Source: Caproiciproducens sp. CPB-2
GTDB taxonomy: Bacteria; Bacillota; Clostridia; Oscillospirales; Acutalibacteraceae
NCBI RefSeq assembly: GCF_036287215.1
Contig: NZ_CP142860.1
Span: forward strand, 1,922,001-1,986,000
Direction: 5' to 3'
DNA: 64,000 nucleotides
Below are positions 1 through 9,080 of the stretch, piece by piece. The position numbers and the translations under genes were made by a program. Positions within the stretch are counted from its first letter, which is position 1. Every line of letters starts with the position of its first letter. The notes below the pieces were generated by a model. The model was not told the DNA's origin and made no database searches. It saw nothing but the letters and a program-made list of their open reading frames with translations.

Positions 1-279
1 GTACACCTCCGAAATGCAGTCCGAAGCAAGCGAAACATAGTCCGCCACACTGAACGGCTGGGAAAGCGGCGCGAAATCGATCAGATGATGCGGCACACCG
101 CGCATTTCTTCCGTCGTCGGCTTGGCCGTGCCAATATTCATTCCTTTGTAAATCTGCATCGAATCGGCTGAAATCACCTCGCCGTTCCTGCGGAGCGCAA
201 GCTCCACCGCAAGACGGCTTTTGCCGGAAGCGGTCGGGCCGACAACCGCCGCAACCGGGATTTTATCTTTCCTGCTCAT
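1..279 (-). CDS. miaA: tRNA dimethylallyltransferase MiaA, N-terminal part (runs off left edge)
   Basis: Transfers a dimethylallyl group from DMAPP to N6 of A37 in tRNAs reading UNN codons; the product is the substrate of MiaB, also encoded here. The 93 visible residues show the P-loop GPTASGKS near residue 13, the SADSMQIYKGMNIGTAKP block and the PHHLID block typical of MiaA. The ATG overlaps the mutL stop as TAATG (1-nt overlap), so translation is probably coupled to mutL. Only the N-terminal third is present because the window starts inside the gene. Identification is firm. Confidence 0.95.
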   Translation of the reverse strand, partial: MSRKDKIPVAAVVGPTASGKSRLAVELALRRNGEVISADSMQIYKGMNIGTAKPTTEEMRGVPHHLIDFAPLSQPFSVADYVSLASDCISEVY

Positions 280-2195
280 TATTGTATACGCCCGAACTGG
301 CGCTCCAGGTCCTTTTTCTTCATCACGATGGATACCGGACGCCCATGCGGGCAGTAGCGGATATCCTCATTTTCCATTCTCCTGGCGAGAGCGGCAAGCT
401 CCATCGGCGAGCTCAGGTCCCCCGCCTTCACCGCCGCACGGCACGCGACGTTGTGGTAAAGCCAGTCGAGCTTTTCCGTCGTGATATCGTTTTTGGCCGA
501 CTGCAGGTAGCCCGCAATCTCCATCACCGTTCCCGCAATATCGTCGTCGCCGAGAATCAGCGGGACGCTCCGGACCAGCACGGTGCCGGAACCGAAGTCG
601 TCGATTTCAAATCCCGCCGCCGCGCAGACGTCCAGGGAATTCATCACCGCGGCGTACTCGTTTTTCTCCAGGGTAACGGCGACCGGCTCCAAAAGCATCT
701 GCTGGTCGGCCCGGCCTTCCTGCGCCCTGAGCTTTTCGTAGAGTATCCGCTCATGGGCGGCATGCTTGTCGATAAAGACCAGTTCGTCTCCCCGCTCCAG
801 AATAATATAAGTATGAAAGGCTTCCCCCACCAGCTTTTCCGGTTCCGGGGAATCGGAAGGTTCGGCCGGTCCGGGTTCCGGCGCCGCCGGATTCTCCGGC
901 TCCACCATGGCCGCGGGCTCCGTGGCGGCGGGGACGGTCGCCTGATCTTCCTGTGTCACGGGAACCGGCCCGGTAAATTCAATATTTGCCGCCGCGAAAT
1001 CCGTATGGAACGTCGGCCTGTGTGAGTCGCTGACCGCGAAACTGTAGGAAGGCGCCGCGGGGCGAACCGCCGGGATCACCGGCACGGCCGGCTGCGGTTG
1101 CACTGCCGCTGTTGTGGGAGGAGCGGAAAACTGTATCTGAACCGGGGCCTTCGGCTGTTCGAAAACCGAAGTCTCCTGCTTTTGAAAGGCCATGACGTTT
1201 GGCGCGTCCCCGCGGTGAAGGGCGGTTTTGACACCGTGGTAAACCGCGTCAAACACCGGTTTTTCATTAATAAAGCGAACCTCTATTTTTGAGGGATGGA
1301 CATTGACGTCCACCGCCTGATAGGAAATCCCCATATGAAGCACGCAGGCAGGGACCTTCCCCACCATCAAAGAACCCTTGAACGCTTCTTCCAGAGCAAC
1401 CATCGCGGTGCGGCTTTTGATGTAGCGGCCGTTAATAAAGAAATGCTGCATGCTCCGGTTCGGACGTGCCGCGGCAGGTTTACTGATAAAGCCAGAAAGC
1501 TTTACACCGTTCAATTCGTATTCCACCGGAATCAGCCCCGCGGTAAATTCCTTTCCGAAAACAGCGTATATGGCCGATTTCAGCTTGCCGTCGCCGGGGC
1601 TGTTCAGCGTTTCGCGGGAATCACGGATGAACCGCACCGAAATTTCCGGGTGAGAAAGAGCCAGTCTGTCCATCACCGCGGCGATGGCGTTTGCCTCCGT
1701 AACATCCTTTTTCAGGAATTTCATGCGCGCAGGCGTATTATAAAAAAGGTCGCGCACCACAAGGGTGGTTCCCTGCGCGCAGCCCGCATCCTCACAGGCC
1801 TGTTCCACCCCGCCGTCGATTTCATAGCGCGTCCCCGCCAGCTCGCCCTGTGTCGCGGTCAGAAGCTCCACCCGGGCCACAGCCGCAATGGAGGCCAGCG
1901 CCTCGCCGCGGAAGCCAAGGGTGGAGATGCTCTCCAAATCGTCCTGGCTATGAACTTTGCTGGTGGCATGGCGCAGAAAGGCGACCGCAACGTCGTCACG
2001 GGCAATCCCGCTGCCGTTGTCCGTGACCCGCATATAGGTAATCCCACCGTTTTTTATTTCCACGGTAATAGAGGCCGCACCGGCATCGATTGAATTTTCG
2101 ACCAGCTCCTTAATAACGGAAGCAGGGCGTTCCACTACCTCACCGGCGGCGATCAATTCCGCGATATGTTTGTCCAATACGTTGATTTTACTCAT
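279..2195 (-). CDS. mutL: DNA mismatch repair endonuclease MutL
   Basis: Mismatch repair factor that couples MutS mismatch recognition to strand nicking. The N-terminal GHKL ATPase motifs are visible: ELVENSIDAGA, DNGSGI and TLGFRGEALASI. After a Pro/Ala/Glu-rich linker (about residues 360-450) comes the dimerisation/endonuclease domain with DKHAAHERILYEKLR, ACRAAVKAG and CPHGRPV. These are the metal-binding elements of nicking-competent MutL proteins from organisms without MutH. Length 638 aa is normal. An AAGGAGG-like site precedes the ATG. It lies 24 nt downstream of mutS and overlaps miaA, consistent with a mutS-mutL-miaA operon. Confidence 0.97.
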   Translation of the reverse strand: MSKINVLDKHIAELIAAGEVVERPASVIKELVENSIDAGAASITVEIKNGGITYMRVTDNGSGIARDDVAVAFLRHATSKVHSQDDLESISTLGFRGEALASIAAVARVELLTATQGELAGTRYEIDGGVEQACEDAGCAQGTTLVVRDLFYNTPARMKFLKKDVTEANAIAAVMDRLALSHPEISVRFIRDSRETLNSPGDGKLKSAIYAVFGKEFTAGLIPVEYELNGVKLSGFISKPAAARPNRSMQHFFINGRYIKSRTAMVALEEAFKGSLMVGKVPACVLHMGISYQAVDVNVHPSKIEVRFINEKPVFDAVYHGVKTALHRGDAPNVMAFQKQETSVFEQPKAPVQIQFSAPPTTAAVQPQPAVPVIPAVRPAAPSYSFAVSDSHRPTFHTDFAAANIEFTGPVPVTQEDQATVPAATEPAAMVEPENPAAPEPGPAEPSDSPEPEKLVGEAFHTYIILERGDELVFIDKHAAHERILYEKLRAQEGRADQQMLLEPVAVTLEKNEYAAVMNSLDVCAAAGFEIDDFGSGTVLVRSVPLILGDDDIAGTVMEIAGYLQSAKNDITTEKLDWLYHNVACRAAVKAGDLSSPMELAALARRMENEDIRYCPHGRPVSIVMKKKDLERQFGRIQ

Positions 2196-2219
2196 GAAAC
2201 GCCTCCTTTTTCTGTGTTC

Positions 2220-4829
2220 CTATTTTGCGAGTGTGGCCAGCTCAAACAGCGTATTCATGCACTCAATGGGCGTCAGGGTGTTGACGTCCAGCTTTTTGAG
2301 CCTGTCCATAATTTCCGTCTCGTTCGGCGGGGTGATCACAAGCTGAAGGTCTTCCTGCGTTTCTTCTTTATGCCCGCGCCTTTTGGGCATGGTCACCTGC
2401 TGCCCGCTTTCGAGCTCCGACAGCACCTGCTTTGCGCGGTTCACAATTTTATTCGGCACGCCGGCAAGCTTGGCCACTTCGATGCCGAAGCTGTCGTCCG
2501 CTCCGCCGCGCACGATCCGGCGCAGGAAGGTAATGTCGTCGCCGCGTTTTTTTACGGCAATATTGTAATTTTTCACGCCGTCAATCAGCTCTTCCAGCTC
2601 TGTCAGCTCGTGATAATGGGTAGCGAAAAGAGCTTTCGCGCCCAAAAGCTGTTTGTTGGCGACATATTCCAGAACGGCGCGGGCAATGCTCATCCCGTCG
2701 AAGGTCGAGGTTCCCCGCCCGATTTCATCCAAAATCAGCAGACTGTTGCCGGTGGCGTTTTTGATGATGTCCGCAACCTCGGACATCTCAACCATAAAGG
2801 TCGACTGGCCGGAAGCCAGATCGTCGGAAGCGCCCACGCGGGTGAAAATGCTGTCCGTAATCCCGATTTCCGCATAGGAAGCCGGTACAAAACAGCCGAT
2901 CTGGGCCATAATGACGATCAGCGCGATCTGACGCATATAGGTGGATTTACCGGCCATGTTCGGGCCGGTAATGATGGCGACCCGGTTTTCGTTCCTGTCG
3001 AGCGTAACGTCGTTCGGCACGAAAGGAGTATCGAGCAAAACCTCGACGACCGGATGGCGGCTTTCCCTGAGAATGATCTTTCCGTCCAGATTGACGATCG
3101 GGCGGACATAATGATGTTCCGCCGAAACCTGTGCAAAGGAAGTCAGTACGTCAAGCCTTGCAATCGCATTGGCCGTCGCTTGTACGCGGGTCAGCTGCGC
3201 GGCTACATTGCTGCGGACGGCGTCAAAAAGCTGGAATTCCAGCTGTACGGACTTTTCGTGCGCACCGAGGATTTTTCCCTCCAGCTCCTTGAGCTCGGGG
3301 GTAATAAAGCGTTCGCAGTTGGTAAGGGTCTGTTTGCGTATGTATTCCGGGGGCGCCTGATCCTTATAGGAATTGCTGATTTCAATATAATAGCCGAATA
3401 CCCGGTTGTACCCGACTTTCAGCTTCGGGATACCCGTTTTTTCCCGTTCCTGCGCCTCGATCTGGGCGATGATTCCCCGGCCGTCGCTCATGTCGCCTTT
3501 CAGAAGATCCAGTTCCTCGCTGTAGCCCGGCAGGATCATGCCGCCTTCCCGGATGGAAAACGGAGGCTCTTCCACAATCGCCCGGTCGATCATCTGGCAG
3601 ACGTCCTCCAGAACGTCGATATGCTGTTCAATCTCTGTAAGGAGGTTAGACTTTACATCTTTCAGCAGGGTCTTCAAAGCGGGCAGCCGCATGATCGCGG
3701 AGGACAGCGAACGAAGCTCCCTGCCGTTGGCGGAGCCGTACACGATGCGGGACATCAGGCGTTCCAGATCGTGGATTCCGGTCAGCTGTTCGGCGACGGC
3801 GTCGCGCAGAATGGCATCTCCCGCCAGCTCCTCCACCGCGTTCAGGCGGCGGTTGATCTGGACCGGGCTCAACAGCGGCTGCTCAATCCAGCTGCGGATC
3901 AGGCGCTTGCCCATCGCCGTGCGCGTTTTATCGAGCACCCACAAGAGCGAACCGCGCTTTTCCTTGTTGCGCATCGTTTCCAGAAGCTCCAGATTGCGCC
4001 GCGCGTTCAAGTCCAGATGCATATACTGCGCGCCAGTGTAAAGGTCTATCCCATTAATGCGCTCAATGCCCACGCGCTGTGTGCGCTTCAGGTAGGAAAG
4101 CAGCGCGCCGACAGCCTGAACAATCTCCGTTTTATCGGAAAGCTCCAACTCCGCAAGGCTTTTGGAATGAAACTGCTCCAGCACCAGCAGGGAACAGCTT
4201 TGCGCCTCAAACTCCGCGTTATCCAGCAGCTCCAGACTGGCGGAAAGCCGCTCCCGGATAAATTTCGGAAGCCCGGTCAGCTCGAGAGTGTTCTGATTGA
4301 CGAGGATTTCGCGCGGCGAATAGCGGGAGAGCTCGTTTTTAATCTGTTCCGTCAGATCCCCGCCGGAAAGCGTGGTCGCGTGCAGTTCCCCGGTGGAAAT
4401 ATCCGCAAAGCAAATTCCCGCGCCCGCGCCCGCGGCGCAGAGCGAGCAGATAAAGTTGTTGCGCGCCTCGTCCAGCATGCTGCTTTCCAACACCGTGCCG
4501 GGCGTAATCACGCGGATGATATCGCGTTTTACCAGCCCTTTGGCCAGCGCGGGATCCTCCATCTGCTCACAGATGGCGACCTTATAGCCCTTCGCGACCA
4601 GACGCGCCACATAGCTTTCATAGCTGTGGAAGGGCACGCCGCACATAGGCGCCCGCTCCTCCTGTCCGCAGTCGCGCCCGGTCAGCGTCAGTTCCAGTTC
4701 CTTCGATGCAAGTTTGGCGTCTTCATAAAACATTTCATAAAAATCACCAAGGCGGAAAAACAAGATTGTATTGGGATTTTGTTTTTTGATTTCAAAATAC
4801 TGCTGCATCATTGGTGAAAGATTTGCCAT
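2220..4829 (-). CDS. mutS: DNA mismatch recognition ATPase MutS
   Basis: Recognises mispairs and small loops and recruits MutL. The N-terminal mismatch-binding domain contains GDFYEMF, which carries the Phe-X-Glu reading motif. The C-terminal ABC-type ATPase has Walker A GPNMAGKSTYMRQ and Walker B / signature DEIGRGTSTFDG, followed by the FATHYHELTELE block. At 869 aa it is full length. It is first in the apparent mutS-mutL-miaA operon. The upstream YlbF-like gene ends 39 nt before it on the same strand. Confidence 0.97.
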   Translation of the reverse strand: MANLSPMMQQYFEIKKQNPNTILFFRLGDFYEMFYEDAKLASKELELTLTGRDCGQEERAPMCGVPFHSYESYVARLVAKGYKVAICEQMEDPALAKGLVKRDIIRVITPGTVLESSMLDEARNNFICSLCAAGAGAGICFADISTGELHATTLSGGDLTEQIKNELSRYSPREILVNQNTLELTGLPKFIRERLSASLELLDNAEFEAQSCSLLVLEQFHSKSLAELELSDKTEIVQAVGALLSYLKRTQRVGIERINGIDLYTGAQYMHLDLNARRNLELLETMRNKEKRGSLLWVLDKTRTAMGKRLIRSWIEQPLLSPVQINRRLNAVEELAGDAILRDAVAEQLTGIHDLERLMSRIVYGSANGRELRSLSSAIMRLPALKTLLKDVKSNLLTEIEQHIDVLEDVCQMIDRAIVEEPPFSIREGGMILPGYSEELDLLKGDMSDGRGIIAQIEAQEREKTGIPKLKVGYNRVFGYYIEISNSYKDQAPPEYIRKQTLTNCERFITPELKELEGKILGAHEKSVQLEFQLFDAVRSNVAAQLTRVQATANAIARLDVLTSFAQVSAEHHYVRPIVNLDGKIILRESRHPVVEVLLDTPFVPNDVTLDRNENRVAIITGPNMAGKSTYMRQIALIVIMAQIGCFVPASYAEIGITDSIFTRVGASDDLASGQSTFMVEMSEVADIIKNATGNSLLILDEIGRGTSTFDGMSIARAVLEYVANKQLLGAKALFATHYHELTELEELIDGVKNYNIAVKKRGDDITFLRRIVRGGADDSFGIEVAKLAGVPNKIVNRAKQVLSELESGQQVTMPKRRGHKEETQEDLQLVITPPNETEIMDRLKKLDVNTLTPIECMNTLFELATLAK

Positions 4830-4868
4830 AACCTGCGTTTCATCTCCAATTCATGACTTGATGGGGAA

Positions 4869-5276
4869 TCAGTGACAGCCTCCGCAGGAGGAGCAGTTGC
4901 CGCCGCAGGAGGATTCCACGTAATCGGTGGTCTCCGGGTCCTCGCCGTCGGCGGACTGGCCGATGATGGCGCTGACGCGCTGAAGCAGAGCATCCATTTC
5001 TTCCTTGGCCCTGTTGTAAGCCGTCATATTCGGATTCTGCATGATCTGGGCGTAGACATGGCGCAGCTCCTGATTGAGCACCTGCATTTTGTCGGAATCC
5101 TGCTCCGGCTTCTGGGCCTCGTTGTTGATTGCCATTCTCTTCAGGTTAAACTCGCCGATCAGATCCTGCAGCTGCTGATCATCGTCGCTGTTCTGCTTTG
5201 CAAGCTGCATATTCAGATAACGCTCGTCCTTCTGTATTTCCTTGCCGATTTCTCTCGCTAAGCTGATAATATCCAT
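4869..5276 (-). CDS. YlbF/YmcA (RicF-like) family protein with cysteine-rich tail
   Basis: 135 aa, helical and Glu/Gln-rich, beginning MDIISLAREIGKEIQ. It matches the YlbF/YmcA family; in Bacillus the YlbF-YmcA-YaaT (Ric) complex carries Fe-S clusters, helps RNase Y processing and promotes Spo0A phosphorylation. The C terminus ends in CGGNCSSCGGCH, a plausible metal or Fe-S ligand cluster. The start at 5276 is chosen because TAAGGAG precedes it; the reading frame stays open 53 codons further upstream, but that part is a translated intergenic repeat. The relation to RicF function is inferred. Confidence 0.8.
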   Translation of the reverse strand: MDIISLAREIGKEIQKDERYLNMQLAKQNSDDDQQLQDLIGEFNLKRMAINNEAQKPEQDSDKMQVLNQELRHVYAQIMQNPNMTAYNRAKEEMDALLQRVSAIIGQSADGEDPETTDYVESSCGGNCSSCGGCH

Positions 5277-5363
5277 TTTGTTACTCCTTAATAATGATTT
5301 ATATTGATTGATGAAAAGTATCAGAAACTCGCCGGGCGCCGGAGGGAGCAAGAACAAAACTCC

Positions 5364-5415
5364 CCCAGTCAGGCTCCGCCTGCCAGCCCCCTCGGAGATG
5401 GGGCTGAAAAGAGGA
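5364..5415. repeat. GC-rich intergenic palindromic repeat
   Basis: Between the YlbF-like gene and miaB lies a CT-rich unit (ACTCCCCCAGTCAGGC...) with two small inverted repeats: CAGGC/GCCTG and CAGCCCC/GGGGCTG. Units of this form are common dispersed repeats in Oscillospiraceae genomes; that comparison is from general knowledge, and no second copy is visible here. Confidence 0.5.
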
Positions 5416-5440
5416 AGCGTAACTTGACCGATCACCTGAT

Positions 5441-6862
5441 TTATTGATGAAGTTCTCCGTTTAAAATCCAGTTGCGGGCGGAAGTGATCCTTACATCGGC
5501 AAAGCTGCCAATCAGGCTCTGGTCCCCCGGGAAATCAACAACGATATTGCCGTCGGTCCGCCCGGAAAGAAGGCCGTTTTTTTCATCGCGCTCTTCCACC
5601 AGCACCCGCTGGACCGTGCCGACCATACCGGCGCAGCGCGATGCCGCGATCTGCTCCTGCGCTTCGCAAAGCTGCGCAAACCATTTTGACTTTTCCTGGG
5701 CGGGAACCGGGTCGGGCATCTTCGCCGCCCTTGTCCCCACGCGCGGGGAATAGAGAAAGGTAAACAGCGAGGTGAATTCCACCTCCTGAATCAGGCTGAC
5801 GGTGTCGAGGAATTCCTCGTAGGTTTCGCCCGGAAACCCGACGATCACGTCGGAGGTAAGAGAAAGATCCGGAAGCTTTTCCTTGGCATAACGGATCAGA
5901 TCGAGATATTTTTCACGGGTGTAGCCGCGGTTCATTTCTTTCAGCACGCGGTCGTTGCCCGACTGGAACGGAAGATGAAGGTGACGGCTGATATGCCGCC
6001 CCTGCGCAATCGTGTCAATCAGCTCACGGGTCGCGTCCTTCGGGTGCGAGGTCATAAAACGGATGCGGTAATCGCCGTCCACCGCGTCGAGCGATCTCAG
6101 GAGCTGTGAAAAATTCACCGGTTCGTCAAGATGCTTGCCGTAGGAATTGACATTCTGCCCCAAAAGGGTAATATCTTTGTATCCCGCCTTTACAAGGCCT
6201 TTGAACTCCTCCAGAATCGCCTCCGGGGTACGGCTGCGCTCCCTGCCGCGCACATAGGGCACAACACAGTATGAGCAAAAATTGTCGCAGCCATACATGA
6301 CCGTAAGCCATGCTTTCGTGTTTCCGTCGCGGTGGACCGGCAGACCCTCGACGATTTGCCTGTCCTCGCTGTCGTCGCCGCGCGCAAACACACGGGAACC
6401 CTGCGTAATCGTGGTAAATAAAAGCTCGGGAAGCTTATGAATCACATGGGTGCCGAAAACCAGGTTGACGAAAGGAAAGCTCTTCCGGATCCGCTCGGCA
6501 ACATGCTCCTGCTCCATCATACAGCCGCAGAGGGCGATAATCAGGGAAGGATTGCGCCGTTTCACATTTTTCAGCGCTCCCACATTTCCGAAAACCCTGT
6601 CTTCCGCATGCTCGCGGACCGCGCAGGTATTAAAAATGATGAGGTCCGCCGCATCTTCGTGATCGGTAAAGGAAAACCCCATTTCCTCGAGCTGGCCCTT
6701 TATTTTCTCGCCGTCCGCAACATTCTGCTGACAGCCGTAAGTGTGTACCAGCGCCATGGGGATGGCGCCGCGCGCCCGGATCGCCATGATCTGAGAAACG
6801 TCGCTGATGAATTCAGCCTGGGAACGCACCGGCTGCTCCTGCGCCGGAAATTTTTCTGCCAA
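5441..6862 (-). CDS. miaB: tRNA-2-methylthio-N6-dimethylallyladenosine synthase MiaB
   Basis: Radical SAM enzyme that adds a methylthio group to C2 of i6A37 in tRNA, the step after MiaA. The N-terminal UPF0004 domain supplies three auxiliary cluster cysteines (YGCQQN, FNTCAVR, LCGCMM). The radical SAM motif CDNFCSYCVVPYVRGRE is central and a TRAM domain closes the 473-residue protein. The start is TTG at 6862, 9 nt after GGAGGG. It lies upstream of the YlbF-like and mut genes on the same strand. Confidence 0.96.
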   Translation of the reverse strand: MAEKFPAQEQPVRSQAEFISDVSQIMAIRARGAIPMALVHTYGCQQNVADGEKIKGQLEEMGFSFTDHEDAADLIIFNTCAVREHAEDRVFGNVGALKNVKRRNPSLIIALCGCMMEQEHVAERIRKSFPFVNLVFGTHVIHKLPELLFTTITQGSRVFARGDDSEDRQIVEGLPVHRDGNTKAWLTVMYGCDNFCSYCVVPYVRGRERSRTPEAILEEFKGLVKAGYKDITLLGQNVNSYGKHLDEPVNFSQLLRSLDAVDGDYRIRFMTSHPKDATRELIDTIAQGRHISRHLHLPFQSGNDRVLKEMNRGYTREKYLDLIRYAKEKLPDLSLTSDVIVGFPGETYEEFLDTVSLIQEVEFTSLFTFLYSPRVGTRAAKMPDPVPAQEKSKWFAQLCEAQEQIAASRCAGMVGTVQRVLVEERDEKNGLLSGRTDGNIVVDFPGDQSLIGSFADVRITSARNWILNGELHQ

Positions 6863-6942
6863 AAGGATAGCCCTCCTATGTTGTATGGTATAACTGATTA
6901 TATCATGTTGCTTTGGTTACTTCAAGAAAAAAGAACCAAAAT

Positions 6943-6970
6943 CCCTGCCGCCGGGCAAGCGGCGGCAGGG
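6943..6970 (-). terminator. Intrinsic terminator after the glycosyltransferase gene
   Basis: An 11-bp perfect GC stem (CCCTGCCGCCG / CGGCGGCAGGG) with a 6-nt loop. On the minus strand it is followed by ATTTTGGTTCTTTTTT. It separates the glycosyltransferase transcript from miaB. Confidence 0.85.
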
Positions 6971-6982
6971 AAAAAGAAAGTT

Positions 6983-7945
6983 CTATTTCGCTTTGTACAT
7001 CCACGGAATGGTGCGCCAGACGGCGATCCGGCGTTTCAGCGCTTTGTCCGTCTTCCTGCCCGCCGAAAGCAGCTTGTCGTATCCGGCGGCGTGCAGATAG
7101 CCGCGCACCGCGTTATAGCCCGCTCCTTCTTTCAGCATAATGTCCACCCCGTTCATGACGGTCAGCGGCAGCTTCTGGTGTTCAAACAGCTGAATCAGCT
7201 CCTCGTCTTCCCGGGGGGTGGTTTTGATGAGATCAAAAATCCGGAGCATGGCGTCGGCATGCTGGAATATATTCTTCCCCACCGGCTTCTGCTTGCCGCG
7301 TTTTAATTCATAGACGGTATCCCGTCGGATGACCGTCGGCGACTGCGCAATCGTCTCGGCGGAAAGCAGGCAGCGGAAAACAAACTCCTCCGCGTATCCG
7401 TGGCTGCAGGAGTCGAAAAAATAAATCTGCCTGTCCAGCAGAAACCTGCGCCGGAGCATGATTGCGGAGATATCGATATGGATCGAATGGCTGAGGACGC
7501 CCTTTAGGTATTGGGCGCCACTTTCCTGACGGATCGCCTTGCTGATCAGCCGGCGTTCCGCGGCATGGGCTTCCTCCTCGCTGATGCTGCCGAATACAAA
7601 ATCCGCCGAAGTATGCAAAGCCGTTTCCAGATATCCGCCGATAAAATCGCGGTACAGTCTGCGGGCGAAAATAAAAGTGATATAATCTCCCCCGGACTTC
7701 TGTATCCCTGTATTTAAAGCCGCGGCGACGGTTCCGTCGCCGTTCTGAATGACAAAACCACGAAGCTTCAGTTCTTTGATCAGCTGAACGGCTTCCCAGA
7801 CCGTCTTGTCCGCGGAGCCCATATCCACTACGATAAATTCCGCGTCCAACCCGGCCGCCTGCGCGGCGATCGAGCGCAATACTCCCGATATTTCCTGTTC
7901 AACATTCTTCACCGGAACAATAATGGAAAGCTTTGTAATCTGCAT
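6983..7945 (-). CDS. Family 2 glycosyltransferase
   Basis: 320 aa. The N terminus has the GT-A fold opening of GT2 enzymes (KLSIIVPVKNVEQEI, then AEFIVVDMGSADKT), which binds a nucleotide sugar. The C-terminal half resembles no family I can name. No signal peptide or convincing TM segment is seen, so it is probably cytosolic or peripheral. GGAGG lies 7 nt before the ATG. It is monocistronic, with a terminator behind it and TetR upstream. Sugar donor and acceptor are unknown. Confidence 0.8.
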   Translation of the reverse strand: MQITKLSIIVPVKNVEQEISGVLRSIAAQAAGLDAEFIVVDMGSADKTVWEAVQLIKELKLRGFVIQNGDGTVAAALNTGIQKSGGDYITFIFARRLYRDFIGGYLETALHTSADFVFGSISEEEAHAAERRLISKAIRQESGAQYLKGVLSHSIHIDISAIMLRRRFLLDRQIYFFDSCSHGYAEEFVFRCLLSAETIAQSPTVIRRDTVYELKRGKQKPVGKNIFQHADAMLRIFDLIKTTPREDEELIQLFEHQKLPLTVMNGVDIMLKEGAGYNAVRGYLHAAGYDKLLSAGRKTDKALKRRIAVWRTIPWMYKAK

Positions 7946-8028
7946 TACCGAACCTCCTTTACCAAATCTGTTACCAGTATATCATATCGCGACGAATAGA
8001 AAAGATGAAAACTGACAGTTATCCGTTC

Positions 8029-8637
8029 CTAATTCGAATTACTTTCAGTGATATTCGCTTTTTTCTCCGCCGGATGCTCCTGAAAATAGCGTCCGGCCGT
8101 GTAGAGCTTGCTGTCGTCGATAAAATGCGTCAGGCGCAGAACAATTTCCTCCGGCTGCTGCTTCATGCCGCAGCGCGCCCACTGGATAACGACGCCTACA
8201 AGCCCGTAGGAATAGAATTCCGCTATAAAAACCTTGTCCTCCGCGGCGATCTGACTGCCCCGTGAAACAGTATCCAGCATTTCAGCGATCAGGTCCTTCG
8301 TGACATTGAAAAAATAATCCTGAAAAGCGTTTTGTCCGGTGACGCTGAGAGCATTCGTATAAAAATACTGCTCATTCTTCATTGTTTTCAGAACATCAAG
8401 CACAACGTTGTTCCATTCCTCAAACGATCTGTGCTGCGTGACGGCGGAAACGACCTCATTGTAATAAATCCAGTCCACCAAATCATATTTGTCCTTAAAA
8501 TGATAATAAAAGGTCTGACGGTTAATCCCGCAGTGTTCCACAATATCGGCGACCGATATTTTCTGGAGCGGTCTTTTCTTCATCAATTCCTTTATGGAAG
8601 CTGCAATCGCTTTTTTAGTGATCAGTGAATCAGACAT
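8029..8637 (-). CDS. TetR/AcrR family transcriptional regulator
   Basis: 202 aa. The N-terminal HTH is clear (KISVADIVEHCGINRQTFYYHFKDKYDL). The C-terminal ligand domain resembles the DhaS-type group of TetR proteins from Firmicutes. AGGAG precedes the ATG at 8637. The gene stands alone between the glycosyltransferase and the tRNA gene, and no obvious target operon adjoins it. Ligand unknown. Confidence 0.85.
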   Translation of the reverse strand: MSDSLITKKAIAASIKELMKKRPLQKISVADIVEHCGINRQTFYYHFKDKYDLVDWIYYNEVVSAVTQHRSFEEWNNVVLDVLKTMKNEQYFYTNALSVTGQNAFQDYFFNVTKDLIAEMLDTVSRGSQIAAEDKVFIAEFYSYGLVGVVIQWARCGMKQQPEEIVLRLTHFIDDSKLYTAGRYFQEHPAEKKANITESNSN

Positions 8638-8775
8638 GGTTTATTCTCCTGAAATACATGAGGACGATTATGTATGAAAGTTCGCACCCTGAATGAATGA
8701 TTTGTTTCCATTTTACCAGTATTATTATATTTTTTCAATATGGCTGTAAGGAATCCAATTTTTTTACAATAGTAC

Positions 8776-8804
8776 TTGCATTCTCCCAGAAAGTATGATA
8801 TTAT
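8776..8804 (+). promoter_or_regulatory. Promoter of the tRNA-Ala gene
   Basis: TTGCAT at 8776-8781, a 17-nt spacer and TATTAT at 8799-8804 form a sigma-A-like promoter 27 nt before the tRNA 5' end. Confidence 0.6.
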
Positions 8805-8830
8805 AACAAAGCTGTTTTAAAATAATGTAT

Positions 8831-8906
8831 GGGGCATTAGCTCAGCTGGGAGAGCGCCACACTGGCAGTGTGGAGGTCAGCGGTTCGATCCCGCTATGCT
8901 CCACCA
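8831..8906 (+). tRNA. tRNA-Ala (anticodon GGC)
   Basis: A 76-nt cloverleaf. The acceptor stem is GGGGCAT/ATGCTCC, the D arm GCTC..GAGC, the anticodon stem CCACA/TGTGG with loop CTGGCAG (anticodon GGC, reads GCC/GCU), and the T arm AGCGG TTCGATC CCGCT. The 3' CCA is encoded. It is a single-gene transcript with its own promoter and terminator. Confidence 0.97.
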
Positions 8907-8921
8907 AAACAAAAAATTAAC

Positions 8922-8960
8922 AAAGATCCAGGAACCATCAGGTTCCTGGATCTTTTGTTT
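8922..8960 (+). terminator. Intrinsic terminator of the tRNA gene
   Basis: A perfect 15-bp stem (AAAGATCCAGGAACC, loop ATCA, complement) ending in TTTT. Confidence 0.9.
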
Positions 8961-9080
8961 TACCTGGAATTGTACTGGAAGGAAGAATGTCAACTTCTGT
9001 TCAAGTAAGAGCGGGAGAAACACAAAAAGAAGTCCCTTCCACAGCGGTAAGGAACCCTTTTTCTGACCCTTCGTGCTGCT

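Noticed and set aside
2166..4817. 883-codon rightward open frame opposite mutS
   Set aside because: A codon-bias shadow of mutS with no family features.
5277..5435. 53-residue N-terminal extension of the YlbF-like protein
   Set aside because: It is a translation of a GC-rich intergenic repeat; ATG 5276 has its own ribosome site.
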